From contig NW_006921551.1 of assembly GCF_000340215.1 (NCBI RefSeq), positions 454,475 through 518,474 on the forward strand: a DNA stretch of 64,000 bases, read 5' to 3'. Both the position numbers and the translations under genes were made by a program. Source of the DNA: Pseudocercospora fijiensis CIRAD86 (lineage: Eukaryota > Ascomycota > Dothideomycetes > Mycosphaerellales > Mycosphaerellaceae). The notes below the pieces were generated by a model. It saw only the letters and a list, made by a program, of their open reading frames with translations. It was not told the origin of the DNA and made no database searches. Positions 35,395 through 46,575 of this stretch are shown piece after piece (position 1 is the first letter of the stretch; each line of letters starts with the position of its first letter).

Positions 35395-35850
35395 AGCGGT
35401 CCGTCTAGTATAGGATCTCGGTAAGGTAACGGCGTCGCTTCGGCTTTACTTTATTCCTTCCTCTTAGATTAGGTTCTAAACCCTATACTAGCGCGTTTTA
35501 GCGGACTTTACCTATTAGCCTTAACTAACATACCGAACGAAAGGCGGTCCTAACTTTACTATATAAATTAGCTATATCGCTCGGGACGTCTCTTTTATAC
35601 GCGCGTTAGTAAAGTAAACCGCCCTATATGTTTGCGCTATCTACGCGGCCCGCCGTATAAACGGTTAGAGGTCCGAGCGCTAATACTAGTATATACCTTT
35701 CTACTATCGCCCTAACTTCTTCTACTTTATAATCTACTCCTACTACTACCGCCTTCCCCGTCTACCTGCCTCCGTCTCGTTTCTCTATCCGGCAAACTAG
35801 TCTATACTCCTATTTTCTCCGCCCGGCAAACCGATCTATATCTACGAGCT
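35395..35850 (+). promoter_or_regulatory. Shared 5' module 4 (TATA-containing)
   Basis: It contains GCGTTTTAGCGGACTTTACC, CCGAACGAAAGGCGGTCCTA, TATATAAATTAGCTATATCG, TAGTAAAGTAAACCGCCCTA, a leader with CTACTCCTACTACTACCG, and two arms (CCGGCAAACTAGTCTATA and CCCGGCAAACCGATCTATA). It precedes the gene at 35886. Confidence 0.6.
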
Positions 35851-35885
35851 ACTCTTCTAGCTAGTCCGAACGGTAAATAACGGCT

Positions 35886-37342
35886 AGTGCGCTATATACC
35901 GACGGCGATTATAAATCCGAACTAGAAGTTCGTGCCGAATAGCCTAGTAACGCCGAAGAAGCGTAAGAAGACGGTTACTACTAACGCGAACGCTACCGAG
36001 TCGTCGCTAACTCTCCCTACGAGAATAAAGGGCAAGAGCGCTAAGGCTATATAGAATGTACTAGCTACTCCTCCTACGCCGGGTATACCCGCCTAGCCTA
36101 AGCCTAAGCCTAAGGTACCTAAGGCACCTAAGGTAGCAACCGTACTACTATAGTTTAGCCTAACTACGAATAAGAAGTAGGCACTATACGAGGCTATACG
36201 TAAAGCTAGAAGAGAGGCGCTTAGAACGTTCCTAGTAAACGGTACGCGAGTTCCCGTCTAGGCCGATTGCGGTATATACCTTCTCGGCTTCCTAGGGTCC
36301 GGTTTAGAGAAGAATAGATATATTCTCTTATTCCTAAACTTCCCTTATTAGGATCTATGCAAAGGGTTCCTTTAGGCTATATCGCAGTCGGTAGGTCGGT
36401 AGTATTAGAACAACGGTAGATATTAGGTAAGTTCCGTCCTACGCTATATACTTAGACTAATATACTAACTGTTTTGCCGGCTAGCAAACCCGCTATACCG
36501 AAGTTAGACTTTGCCGGCCGGCGAAATAGTTAGCGGTTTAGTCCTCGTAGTTATATGTCCCTTCTAGTTAACGCTAACATTATTATATAGAACCTATTTA
36601 GTTTACGCGATAGCAACGACGACCTACCTAAGGAAGACTAGCTACCGGGCAACTCGAATAATTTAGTCCCGACGAAGACTATTCTCGAGTATATCTTCGC
36701 TATACCCGATAATACTTTTACTATCGACGATCTTATAGTAGAGGATATACCTAACGATATCCGCTTCCTATATTCGAAGCCGAGACTACGCCTCGCCGTC
36801 TATTTCTTACGTATAGCCTACCTAGTACGAATAGTCGCCGAGATATACGAAGACTACGCGTACGTACTCGAAGTACCTCCGGAGATTCCCCCCGAATACC
36901 GAAAGGTAGCTAAGAGCATTTAAGGCTAGGAGGTTGACGGAAATGTCCTCTTTCGCCTTATATTACTAGTCTAATACTAGTATACTAAGGTTCGTAAGAA
37001 TAAGGAAGCAGGGGGTATAGCGTACGTATTTAAGAAGGATTTCTACGGTAGAGCTAACGCGGAGCCTATCGTATACGGAGTCCCCGGCACTACGATATTT
37101 AATACCGTAGAGTAGGCCCGAGACTAAAAACTAGCCGATAACGAAGCTCGCTAGGCTCTAGCCGACGTCGAATCCGAATTCTTTACTAATATAAAACGCA
37201 CTATTCTCCGTTCGGCCTAAGAGCATAATAATACTATCTAATACCTCTCGGGTATACGCTATAACCTATTCGCGGGCAAGACTACTAACCTTAATACCCG
37301 CGATCTAGATACGTAGGATTAGACTATACGCGACGAATATAT
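35886..37342 (+). pseudogene. Unrecognised nuclear-type protein, two exons, runs into the assembly gap
   Basis: Exon 1 (about 35886-36426, 180 codons) is basic, with TPKKRKKTVTTN (likely nuclear localisation) and a Pro-Lys run (PKPKPKVPKAPKV), then YLLGFLGSGLEKNRYILLFL. A GTAAGT at 36427 opens an intron of roughly 120 bp with two palindromes (36472 and 36510). Exon 2 (from about 36551) reads PNDIRFLYSKPRLRLAVYFL, then VRIVAEIYEDYAYVLEVPPE. It continues to the 100-N gap. It may be the N-terminal half of SNF2-2 or a separate gene; paralogue 1 does not show a clearly matching front, so I keep it separate. No domain is recognised. Stops are RIP-type. Confidence 0.5.
36427..36550 (+). other. Probable intron with two palindromes
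   Basis: It starts GTAAGT at 36427 and contains TACTAAC, TTTTGCCGGCTAGCAAA (36472-36488) and TTTGCCGGCCGGCGAAA (36510-36526). The 3' end is probably CGTAG at 36550, but the branch site lies before the palindromes, so the 3' limit is tentative. Confidence 0.55.
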
Positions 37343-37442
37343 NNNNNNNNNNNNNNNNNNNNNNNNNNNNNNNNNNNNNNNNNNNNNNNNNNNNNNNNNN
37401 NNNNNNNNNNNNNNNNNNNNNNNNNNNNNNNNNNNNNNNNNN
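37343..37442. other. Assembly gap (100 N)
   Basis: Exactly 100 N, the usual placeholder for a gap of unknown size. It falls between the NLS-type gene and the SNF2-2 motor, so their linkage and spacing are not proven. Confidence 0.99.
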
Positions 37443-37736
37443 ATTAGCCGCCCTCCTATATTATAGACGCGTACGCCGCGACGGGTATAATAGTTAGCGC
37501 GCTCCTAGACGGCGAGATTAACCCTATTAGCAAGTATAGATTCCGTATTACATTTCGCGATCTCGCCTTAAAGCTATAGTAGCCTTAGGCAATCGCGTAG
37601 ATTCTCTAAATATAGAAGTCGCCTATATAAGGCGCTATCCTCGCCGATAACGTAGGCACTAGCAAGACTATTACGGTCCTCTACGCCGTCGTCTATTAGT
37701 CCGAATATATCGAAGAATAGCGTCGCAACTACCGAG

Positions 37737-37872
37737 GTACGTTTTCTCTTTCTACGTATAGACCGTTTTACTAGCCGGCAATCTAGTCGTCGCTTATATA
37801 CCTTTTCTTTTTGTCCTAACGGCAAAATAGTCTACCTACTACTTATTTCTCCTCTACTAACGTTTATTATAG
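37737..37872 (+). other. Intron 1 of SNF2-2 with palindromes
   Basis: GTACGT at 37737, TACTAAC at about 37855, 3' TATAG at 37872. It contains TTTTACTAGCCGGCAA (37766-37781) and a half-site CGGCAAAATAGTCTAC near 37821. Its position matches the SNF2-1 intron at 30761. Confidence 0.7.
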
Positions 37873-39532
37873 CCGTACTCTACCGCGCGTATATTAAGAG
37901 TAATATCGCGCCCCGCCCTATTACCGATATACAAATTCCTATACCTATAGTTAACGCTACCGACTAGGCCTCGATAGACGTCGATACTCGCCTACCTACG
38001 CCGGATAAGTAGGAGCTTATCGATGCCTACGTCTAGGCCTATCTAGGATTGCCTATAGAGTCTAAGCCGGGCTAGTATATCGGTATCGATATCTAAATAG
38101 TAAAGGCCGGTAGCGAGTAGCGTGCTCTACTAAAGTATATAGACGCCGACGTATACAACCTCGCATTCTTAGTAGTCTAGGCCTTCTTTAACGAGTACAA
38201 TCCGGCCCTACCGGATTATGTACCCGTATACGAGATTAGCCCTAATACGGCCGTTAATGCCTAGCGCAATAATTGCGCCCGATACTTTAGGCCTAGAGAG
38301 GGCTACGCGCGCTATATTAACGTCGCTATATATATTAACGTTAAGCCCGATCCTAAGAATCCTACCTACTACGTTAAAGGTACTACCGCTAAGCTAGAAG
38401 GTCTTATTACTTTCGTTAATAGGTTGCTAGTCGAAAGCCTATAGACTACTCGCACTATCCTTATTACTACTAAGGATTCGTAGGTCTAGAAGACTATATA
38501 ACTAGGCGTTATATATAAGACGCGATACGGCTAGAAACTCGAGTAACTCCGCGATATCGAGGAACCCGAAGAGTCTCTCGACGACTTTACCGTACTCGAT
38601 AATGCCGCCGAGCGTATATACGACGCCGCTAAGGAATAGAAGAAGGACGAGGCGTTCCTACTAGAGTATATGTCTAACAATATATCTCTTCTATAGGGCA
38701 CGCGCGCCGCCCGGCTATCTATCGTTATCGGTAATAAAGGCTATTACTTTAAGAATAAGTTTTCTCTATAGAGTAACTCCGTATAAATACTACTCGATAA
38801 CGAGTATACAGTCTTAGTATTCGCGATAGCTACGCTATTCCGCAATAATATAGCCGACTTTGCTAGCCTTATACGCTATCTCTTTCGGCGTATTCGTAAG
38901 AAGTAGCTAGACACTCGTCGCGAAGAACTTATCGGTAGCCTCGGTAGCTCGGACGTCTACGAGCGGCTATACGAGGAGTTCCGTAAGAAGTACGGTATAG
39001 ACTAGACTCGCGTACCTACTAACTAAGTGTCCTAACCTGCTCCGAATAGTAATAGTAAGAAGTAGTATAGTATTAGCGAGTAGGAACGCTACCTCTAGGT
39101 AATCGATCCCGTCGCCTAGTAGACTCTCTTACGCCCGAGCGATAAGGAGGATATAGATAGGCGCTACTCCGCCCTCGTTCTCCTACCGATAAGTATCTAT
39201 ATACTTCGCCGCGTTAAAGGCACCTAACTACTTATCTAGGGCGAGACCGTAATACTCGGCTCCGAAATCCTACTATAGTAGATTATCTACGTAGAGACCT
39301 CGCCTACTTTAACGTTAGAGGCTATATATCGCGCCGTAGTCGCTAGATTCGCTATAATCGTAGGTAACGACCGCCTTAACCGCGTCTATAATAACCCGAC
39401 TGCTCCTAGCTAGAAGCGCTCCTACTCTACCGTATTTCGCCGATTATTAGTGCTTAGCGCCTCCTTAGGCATATTTAGCTAGCTTCTCGAGTATAATATC
39501 GACTCTTCTACGCCGTATATTAACTTACTATA

Positions 39533-39657
39533 AGTCTACCGTCTCTAACCGTTTCGCCGGCTAGTAAAACTATTATACGACGTCGACGGTTTTACCGGCC
39601 GGCGAAATAGTCGGCGATTACTCTACTTTAACTATGCTCTTACTAACTACCGTTTAG
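39533..39657 (+). other. Probable intron 2 of SNF2-2 with palindrome pair
   Basis: The branch site TACTAAC (39641-39647) and 3' TTTAG (39657) are clear; the 5' limit is approximate. It contains TTTCGCCGGCTAGTAAA (39552-39568) and TTTTACCGGCCGGCGAAA (39590-39607). Confidence 0.6.
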
Positions 39658-40769
39658 GTCTTAGAACTCCGTATCTACCTAGGACTTCTTCTAGACCTAT
39701 ACTAAGGGAAATATTAATAACCCTAGTATTAGGGCGCGCCTAGATCGCCTTAAGTACCTAATTTAAGAGTTACCTAAGCTATACGCTTCGCTATAGCTCC
39801 TCTACCGATACGTTATCCTCGCCGACGAGAAGATAATCTTTTAGGTTAACGAGCCGCTAAATTATAAGGCTGTCGAGCTCCTTCTCGACCTATATATAAT
39901 CGATTATATCTCTGTTTACGCCGGGATAACCTAAGCCGAGCGTAGCTCTACTAAGGATAACTATAACTATAATCCTAAGGTTAAGGTTATTATCCTCTCG
40001 TCTTGTACTAGATCCGAGGCGGCTAATCTATAGTATAGCGGATACGTCTAACTCGTCTTAGACATCGTCGGCTTTACCTAGAAGGCTTAGTAGACGGGTC
40101 GCTCCTCTCGCGTTAGGTAGACTTACCCGGTTATCGTATACGACCTTAGCTTAGACGATACAATCGACTATGCACTATAGTACGATTACTATACTCGATT
40201 CTTTAACTAGCTTATAGTAACCGTTACCCCCGACCTAGACGTAGTTTAAGAGGAAGTATATCGTCTATTAACTACTATAATCGTAGCCGACCCTACTACC
40301 TAGTAAGACGAAGATACGTTTACCGTAGAAGCGGCTTATCGCGTAAAGTAGGGCATAGCGGATATCTATATACGAACTATATACGGCATTCGATCTAGTC
40401 GCCGCGACCCTATATAGAAGGAGTATCGCACGCCGATAATAAAATACGTCCTCCCTATCGAGGTAATCTAGCGCCTATCTTACGGTAGACTTAAGGCTAA
40501 GTAGACGGCTTATATCCTCGATACTATAATAGCCGTCCCGACTCCCGCTCCCGACTATCCTACGCGAGATCTAGATAATCGCGACGACCCCGATATTAAA
40601 GCTAAGCCCGAGATTGCGCCTCTTAACTTTCGTACCTAGTTATATATATACTATATAGATTAGGTCGAGTTTATCTCCCTCGAGATAATATATCGATATC
40701 TTTACGATATATCTCGCTAGGCTATCGATACTAGCGACTATAATCTAGATATTATCCTATATTAGTATA

Positions 40770-40860
40770 GTAAGTATCGTCGTCGTATCGCCGACTACTT
40801 TGCTACCTAGCAAAATAGTTAGCATTTCGGTGTTTATATAATTGCTAATTCCCCTTATAG
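40770..40860 (+). other. 91-bp intron 3 of SNF2-2 with palindrome
   Basis: GTAAGT at 40770, branch-like TGCTAAT, 3' TATAG at 40860. It contains TTTGCTACCTAGCAAAA followed by TAGTTAGCA. It is the same length and position as the intron 33745-33835. Confidence 0.75.
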
Positions 40861-42264
40861 TATACCTCGAAGACGTTATAGCGCAAAACTACTAGCGCTA
40901 CTCTACGCTATTTAGGCAGGTAGTAGCTAAGCTTAAGATCCTATTAAACGGCCGGACTAAATTCGAATATCTTATATTCCTAGCCCCCGTCGAGCCTAAG
41001 TTAGCCGATCCTAACGATCCTAATTCTATCCCGGTTATTAGCCCTAACGATTAGTTCGGCGACCTTATATACGACCCCGAGTAAGACGATACTATCCTAC
41101 TCGGAGAAATCTAATAACCGGTAACGATAATCGATAATAGCGAATCTAACTATAGCTTCGACGACGGCTAATCCGATTATACTAACGACCCGACTAGTCC
41201 GGCTAATGCGGATATTAATCGACCTAATAGTAAGGCTAATACTCCCTATCTATTAGACGGTAAGGTACCCGCTTAGCCTCTACCTAAGGCTCGATCTAAG
41301 GGCAAGGGGAGACTCTATATTAAAGGCCTAAAGTTTCCGCTATCTACTACTATCGTTACTAAGGATAGCGACGATAGTAACGATAACAGTAATAACGACG
41401 ACGCTATTAACCGCTATATCGATAGAGCTCGATAGAAGCAAGCTTAATAGAAGCGACTATTATCCGCGCCTACTAGTACCGAGGACGTCGATAACGACGA
41501 CGAGTTAGCTATAGACCGGCGCTCGAGTTCTAGACTATCTTCCGCCCCTAACTATCTATAAGATCTAGGCTTGCCTCTAGGCGGTATTGCTAGCCCTTAG
41601 ACGGACATCTAGTCTCTAACTCGGCCTCGTAAGCGTAAGTTTAGCCTTAGCCGCAATTTATCGGGCGAGCGTTATAGCGCGAAGCGTGCCCGATATATAC
41701 TAAAGCGCCTATAATCGTACGCCTAGCTATCGGCTTCCTCTGCTACCGCTAGCCGGCTATTAATAGAGGATAAGCGCGCTACCCTATACCTAAAGATTAA
41801 CGAAGCCCTCGGTATACTCCGCTCGTATAAACTTAGTAACGCCGGTACGGCTATCGGTCTTATATTCGAAGCTAAGACTAGGAAGTCGACTAAAATCGAA
41901 TAGCTAAATACCTATCTCCTCGGCGGTCTAGTTGCTAGGCTATAGGATCGATAGGCTCCGCTTCGTAAGATACCGGATACGGAGGGTAAGATCGACGCCG
42001 TATTAGTATTAATCTAGGCGCACTTAGATACGGTCTCCGCGACTATAGGCGAGGCCGATAGGCAATAGTATTATAGTTAACGATTAGTATAGATACTCTT
42101 AAGCGGCATCGAGGATAGACATAGATTAACGAGGTTAGTCGATAGAGGGGATAGACGTACTACTATATACCTATTTCGAGCATCGGGAGGATACGTATAA
42201 AATGCGTACTAATTAATCCCGTACCAATTATTATCCTATATATCAAATCGCCTAGTAGGAGATA

Positions 42265-43020
42265 GTGCTTTAGGGTTCCTAGTCGGCGAAATAGTCTATA
42301 GGCAACATAATAACGTTAAGTAGGTCTTCGCCGTCGATATGTCCTTATATAATTAAACGCTAGGTATAGTAGGTAGCATTAAATACGTACTGCTAACGAT
42401 ATATATCGTAGGACGTTAATAACTATTTTCCTAGCTAGTAAAATGGTCTGCTCGTAGCTTAATAATTTCTATAAACAGTACTAAAAGCGCCCTACTTATA
42501 ATATAAAAGCCTCGATAGTTAATTTCCCGGCTAGTAAGATAGTCTACTCGTAGCTAGATAATTTGCATAAATAGCACTAACTGCGCCCTACCGCCGATCC
42601 GAGCCTTAATAGCTAACTTCCTAGCTAGCGAAATAGTCTGCTCGTAGCTTAATAATTTCTACGGACAGCACCGAAACGCCCTGCTTACGATATAGGAGCA
42701 TCGATAATTAACTTCCCGGCTAGTAGAATAGTCTACTCGTAGCTTAATAGATTCTATAAGCCGTACTACAAGTGCCCTAGGGTTTCCCGGTCGGCGCGAT
42801 AATATACGGGCAGCGTAAGGACACTAGCCGGGGCTTAGTCGTCGGTACGTCCTTAGTAATAAAATAATAGTTGTCTTAACTAGCGTTAAAGATGCCCTAC
42901 TAGCGACATATATCGTAATAACGTTAAATACTATTTTCCCGACTAGCAAAATAGTCTGCTTATAGCTTAATAGTTTCTAGACAACCCTAATAGCGCCCTA
43001 TTTGCGCTAGACTAGCCCTA
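42265..43020. repeat. About 95-bp repeat built on the palindrome
   Basis: At least four tandem units (CTAGTA or CTAGCG cores at 42435, 42531, 42625 and 42720) and one more unit near 42930. Each has a palindrome such as TTCCTAGCTAGCGAAATAGT followed by CTGCTCGTAGCTTAATAATT and a GCGCCCTA block. It lies just past the 3' end of SNF2-2. Confidence 0.8.
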
Positions 43021-43639
43021 GTAATTAATTTTGCAGCTCTTACTCTGCCTCTAACTTTAAAAGCTCCGGCGTAGATTTATGTTTTCGTATGTATCTTGCT
43101 ATCGCTATATTGTACGCGATTAATAGCTACGTCTCGTCTCGTATATATAGACTAGCTAGGTTATAGACAATTTATAAATTTTACTTTAAGTAAGGTATTG
43201 TAATATGAAATTATAGATAGTATATAGCGTCTTAGTAGATACTAACCGACTAAACTACAAAGCTGTCCTAATATAGAGTACTAATAGATTGTAGTATTAA
43301 TATTAGAGGGTTGTCGACGAGATTCGAGTAATATATCGTAGGCGATAGCGGTTTATATACAAGCTAGAAAAAAAACATAGTTACTAATTAATAGCACTAG
43401 ATCCGAATGCGTACGAGCGCGAGAGCGATTACTCGAAATGTATATATTAAAACAAAAGGAGTTGATATCGCGCTCGATATCTTAGCTATATAGCGACATT
43501 CTTTATACTTACTATAACTACGACACTACTATTACTCTTACCGGAGCTCCTCGATATAGTTTTTTAGTAGGTAGTAAGCGAAACACTATCCGAGCGACGA
43601 GTAATACGTTGCGACGCGAACAACTCCTATAATCGACGC
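43021..43639. other. Intergenic, no gene seen
   Basis: Slightly more CA/TG survives here than in the neighbours. No frame of useful length, and no repeat shared with the rest of the window was noticed. Confidence 0.5.
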
Positions 43640-45200
43640 CCGCTATTTTCTACGTATCGATACTAGCGCCGATCGTACTTAGGCGTCTATAGGGCGTTAT
43701 ATACCGCTGCTCTATACGCGTAGCCGAGGGATCTTGTCGTCCTTACGGTATAGTATAAAGATCCGATCTTTATACCGGTCGTCTTCGTACCTATAATTAT
43801 AGACAATACCTACGTAATCGAATAATAGCAATTCGCTCGACTAGACTCTATCCTAGCGGATATATATATACGGGTAGATAGAGAAAATGAAAGAGATAAT
43901 AGTAGTAGTAACGTATACTATATAGAGTCTAATACTATCCGAGTCCTATTACCGCTAGCTAGCTATACGGTATATATAAGGCGCCTAGCCGCGCTATAGG
44001 TAGTAAAGGGGCCGTTCGACAATAGCTAGGAAGAGCTAGCGATATAGGGTTATATTCTAGACTACGTTGCATTGCCGACGTATAACGTATAAGTTAGATA
44101 CCGCACTAAAGTTAAGGCCGAATAGCAACGGATAATCGACGAGACATTGTACGAACTGCGTTATTACGTTAATCGTTTTCGCCTATTCGGGGCGCTCCGC
44201 GACTTAGATAATTCGGTGCTAAGGCCGATCCGCGTAGGTAGTACGTTAGTAGATAACCCGGTTAAGTAGTTAGTACGAAGCCTCGCCCTCCTTCGTAATT
44301 AGGCTAAAACTATCGACTCTTTATAGCTAAAGGACGGCAGAGTAGCGTTAAATATACTTAGCTAGGACGATAGTAACTAGCCGTACTAGACGTTCGGCTT
44401 TAATTAGGAGCCCGCGAGGTAGCATTTAGCGTTAGCTAAGGTCGCTATAGTATTCGGTAGGTTACTAGAGTACTAGGATAAAGATAACCTAGTAGACGAA
44501 TACCGACTATAGCAAGGGCAGATTACGTTTATAGCGTTATTCAACGCTATAGCTCTAGCAATACGCCCGCCTTACCTATCCGTAACCTACTAGCCGACGG
44601 CCTAGACTAAACGGGCTAAGTGCCGTACTTCGGTCTACCTATATTATACGAGACGGTAGTTCTTTAAACTATTTAAAGACGTTGTCTAGCAACCGTAGTA
44701 GGGGTTAGATATATCGACGTAGAAGGATATATTGCGAGTATTCCTTATTATATATCGCTAGAGAAGCTAGTATACGAGTCGATATATAGTCGAAGAGCTA
44801 CTTAATGCCTTAATAGTACTAGACGCCGATACCGAACCTTCCTACGACTAGAATATAATCGCTAGTATAGTAGCGGATATAGAAGCGTATACTCTCTTCG
44901 ATACAGAGTTTAGTAGATATAATCTAGCGGATAAGATGCTAGTACGGCTCTCGGTATATATATTACCCGTTATTCTAGTATCGACTAAAGGACGAGATAA
45001 TAAGGGAAAGTAGGCGGTATTGCGGCACCTATTATTAGGTTCTAATTACACGCGCTTTAACCTACGTACTAGCGACTTTAATATACGAAGCGAAGCGGTC
45101 TAGTATAGGTTACGGTACTTATAGCACAACAGAGTATATATATATATATATTAGTAGTCGGACGTATAAAGGTTAGTTACTATAGATACGCAATAATGTT
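43640..45200 (+). pseudogene. Gene X, copy 2 (includes sequence 5' of the window's first copy)
   Basis: From 43893 on it is collinear with 1-1330 (offset 43892), with transition differences only. Upstream of that, a plus-strand frame can be followed back to roughly 43640, through segments reading ARYFLRIDTSADRT and RSRGILSSLRYSIKIRS. The join to the main frame near 43890 needs a frame change, so an intron or a second gene is possible. Translated text is the same as copy 1 apart from RIP-type stops at partly different sites. No known motif is seen, and no function is assigned. Confidence 0.5.
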
Positions 45201-45229
45201 TATATAATCCTATATAAAGTAATTTGTAT

Positions 45230-46190
45230 ACCGTTGCAGCCTAGATATTTTGCTATTAGTTAAAGAGGTTAGTATACGATATAATAGCTTATAGATTTTG
45301 TTATCTAGCAAAGTGGGTAGTATACGATACGCTAATTTAGAGGGTTTGCCGTCTAGCAAATAGGTCGGCATACAAGATAGTAGCCTATAGATTTTGCTAT
45401 CTAGCAAAGAGGTCGGCATACAAGATAGTAGCCTACGGATTTTGCTATCTAGCAAAGAGGTCGGCATATAAGATAGCTACCTATAGATTTTGCCGTCTAG
45501 CAAACGGGTCGGTATATAAGATAGCAGCCTATAGATTTTGCTATCTAGCAAAGAGGTCGGTATACAAGATAGCAGCCTATAGACTTTACTATCTAGCAAA
45601 GAGGTCGGTATACAAGATAGCTGCCTATAGATTTTGCTATCCGGCAAAGAGGTTATTATACAAGATAGCAGTCTATAGATTTTGCTATTTAGTAAACGGG
45701 TCGGCATACAAGATAGCAGCCTATAGACTTTGCTATCTAGCAAAGAGGTCGGTATGCAAGATAGCTGCCTATAGATTTTGCTATCCGGCAAAGAGGTTAT
45801 TATACAAGATAGCTGCCTATAGATTTTGTTATCTAGTAAAGAGGTCGGTATGCAAGATAGCAGCGTATAGGTTTTGCTATCTAGCAAAGATGTTATTATA
45901 TAAGATAGTAGCGTATAGATTTTGCCGTCTAGTAAACGGGTTAGCGTATAATATAACACTACTTTCAATTCGCTATCTAGTAAACGGGTCGATACGTAAG
46001 ATAGTAGCGCATAGATTTTAATATCTAGTAAATAGGTCGATATGCGATATACTATCTCGGATGTTTTACTATCTAGCAGATAGGCTAATATACAAGATAA
46101 CAACCTATAGATTTGCTATATAGTAAAATAGTCGTCGTATAAGATAATAGCCTATAGGTTTCGCTATATAGCGAATTGGTTAGTATATAC
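45230..46190. repeat. 48-bp minisatellite, copy 2 (about 18 units)
   Basis: Same 48-bp unit and flanks as 1374-2190. The offset to copy 1 is 43892 on the left flank and 44036 on the right, so this array is three units longer. The long minus-strand open stretches here (45210-45467 and 45477-46103) are array artefacts of a period divisible by three. Confidence 0.9.
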
Positions 46191-46409
46191 GATAGTCGCC
46201 TAAGGGTTTAACCGTCTAGTAAATAGGTAAGTATATATAATAGGGACCTATAAGGCGAGTTAGGATTATCGGAAGTAGAGAAGTATTAGAGAGAACTATT
46301 AGGGCAAGAGCAATAAGGGAGTAAAATATAGTAAACCATTATAGAGTAAACTATACGGGAGTAAGACATTATAGAGTAAACTATAAGATATAAGTTAGAG
46401 ATACGGTTT

Positions 46410-46575
46410 ATATTCGAGTTTAAGTTTAAGGCGAAATCAGAGATAAAGTTCGAGTTTAGATTAGGGGTTAGATTAAAGTTTGAGACAACATTTAAGTTTA
46501 GGTTTAGATTTAGGTTTAAGTTTGAGTTTAGGGTTGAGTTTAGGGTTGAGTTTGAATTTGAGTTTGAATTTGAGA
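46410..46575 (+). repeat. Degenerate telomere-like hexamer array, copy 2
   Basis: TTTAGG, TTTAAG, TTTGAG and TTTGAA hexamers corresponding to 2375-2609. The array ends at ATTTGAGA, where the 65-bp repeat begins, without passing into TTAGGG. Confidence 0.75.

Larger units (their letters stand above)
37443..42160 (+). pseudogene. SNF2-family ATPase, paralogue 2
   Basis: A decayed multi-exon gene parallel to 29930-34310. It enters after the gap with LLDGEINPISKYRFRITFRD, then GAILADNVGTSKT (Walker A at 37643-37669), an intron (37737-37872), and a long exon with TRTILITTKDS and FAIATLFRNNIADFASLIRY. The C-terminal lobe reads KVIILSSCTRSEAANL, then LDIVGFT with motif VI QQTGRSSRVRQ at 40088-40120 (both Q from TAG). 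That pattern is specific to SNF2-type C-terminal lobes. After a 91-bp intron (40770-40860) the tail is acidic and Ser/Asn-rich (DDSNDNSNNDD near 41380) with a basic RPRKRKFS. All stops are RIP-type. The N-terminus is lost in or before the gap. A chromatin-remodelling role is known for the superfamily; a telomere role is inference. Confidence 0.75.

Noticed and set aside
14408..42160. Starship-type giant transposon with a DUF3435 tyrosine recombinase
   Set aside because: No Arg-His-x-x-Arg / Tyr recombinase motifs were recognised at either edge of the unit; the gene content is explained by subtelomeric helicases.
42265..43020. CRISPR-like array of spaced palindromic repeats
   Set aside because: The spacers are themselves repeated, the organism is a fungus and no cas gene is present; it is a 95-bp satellite.
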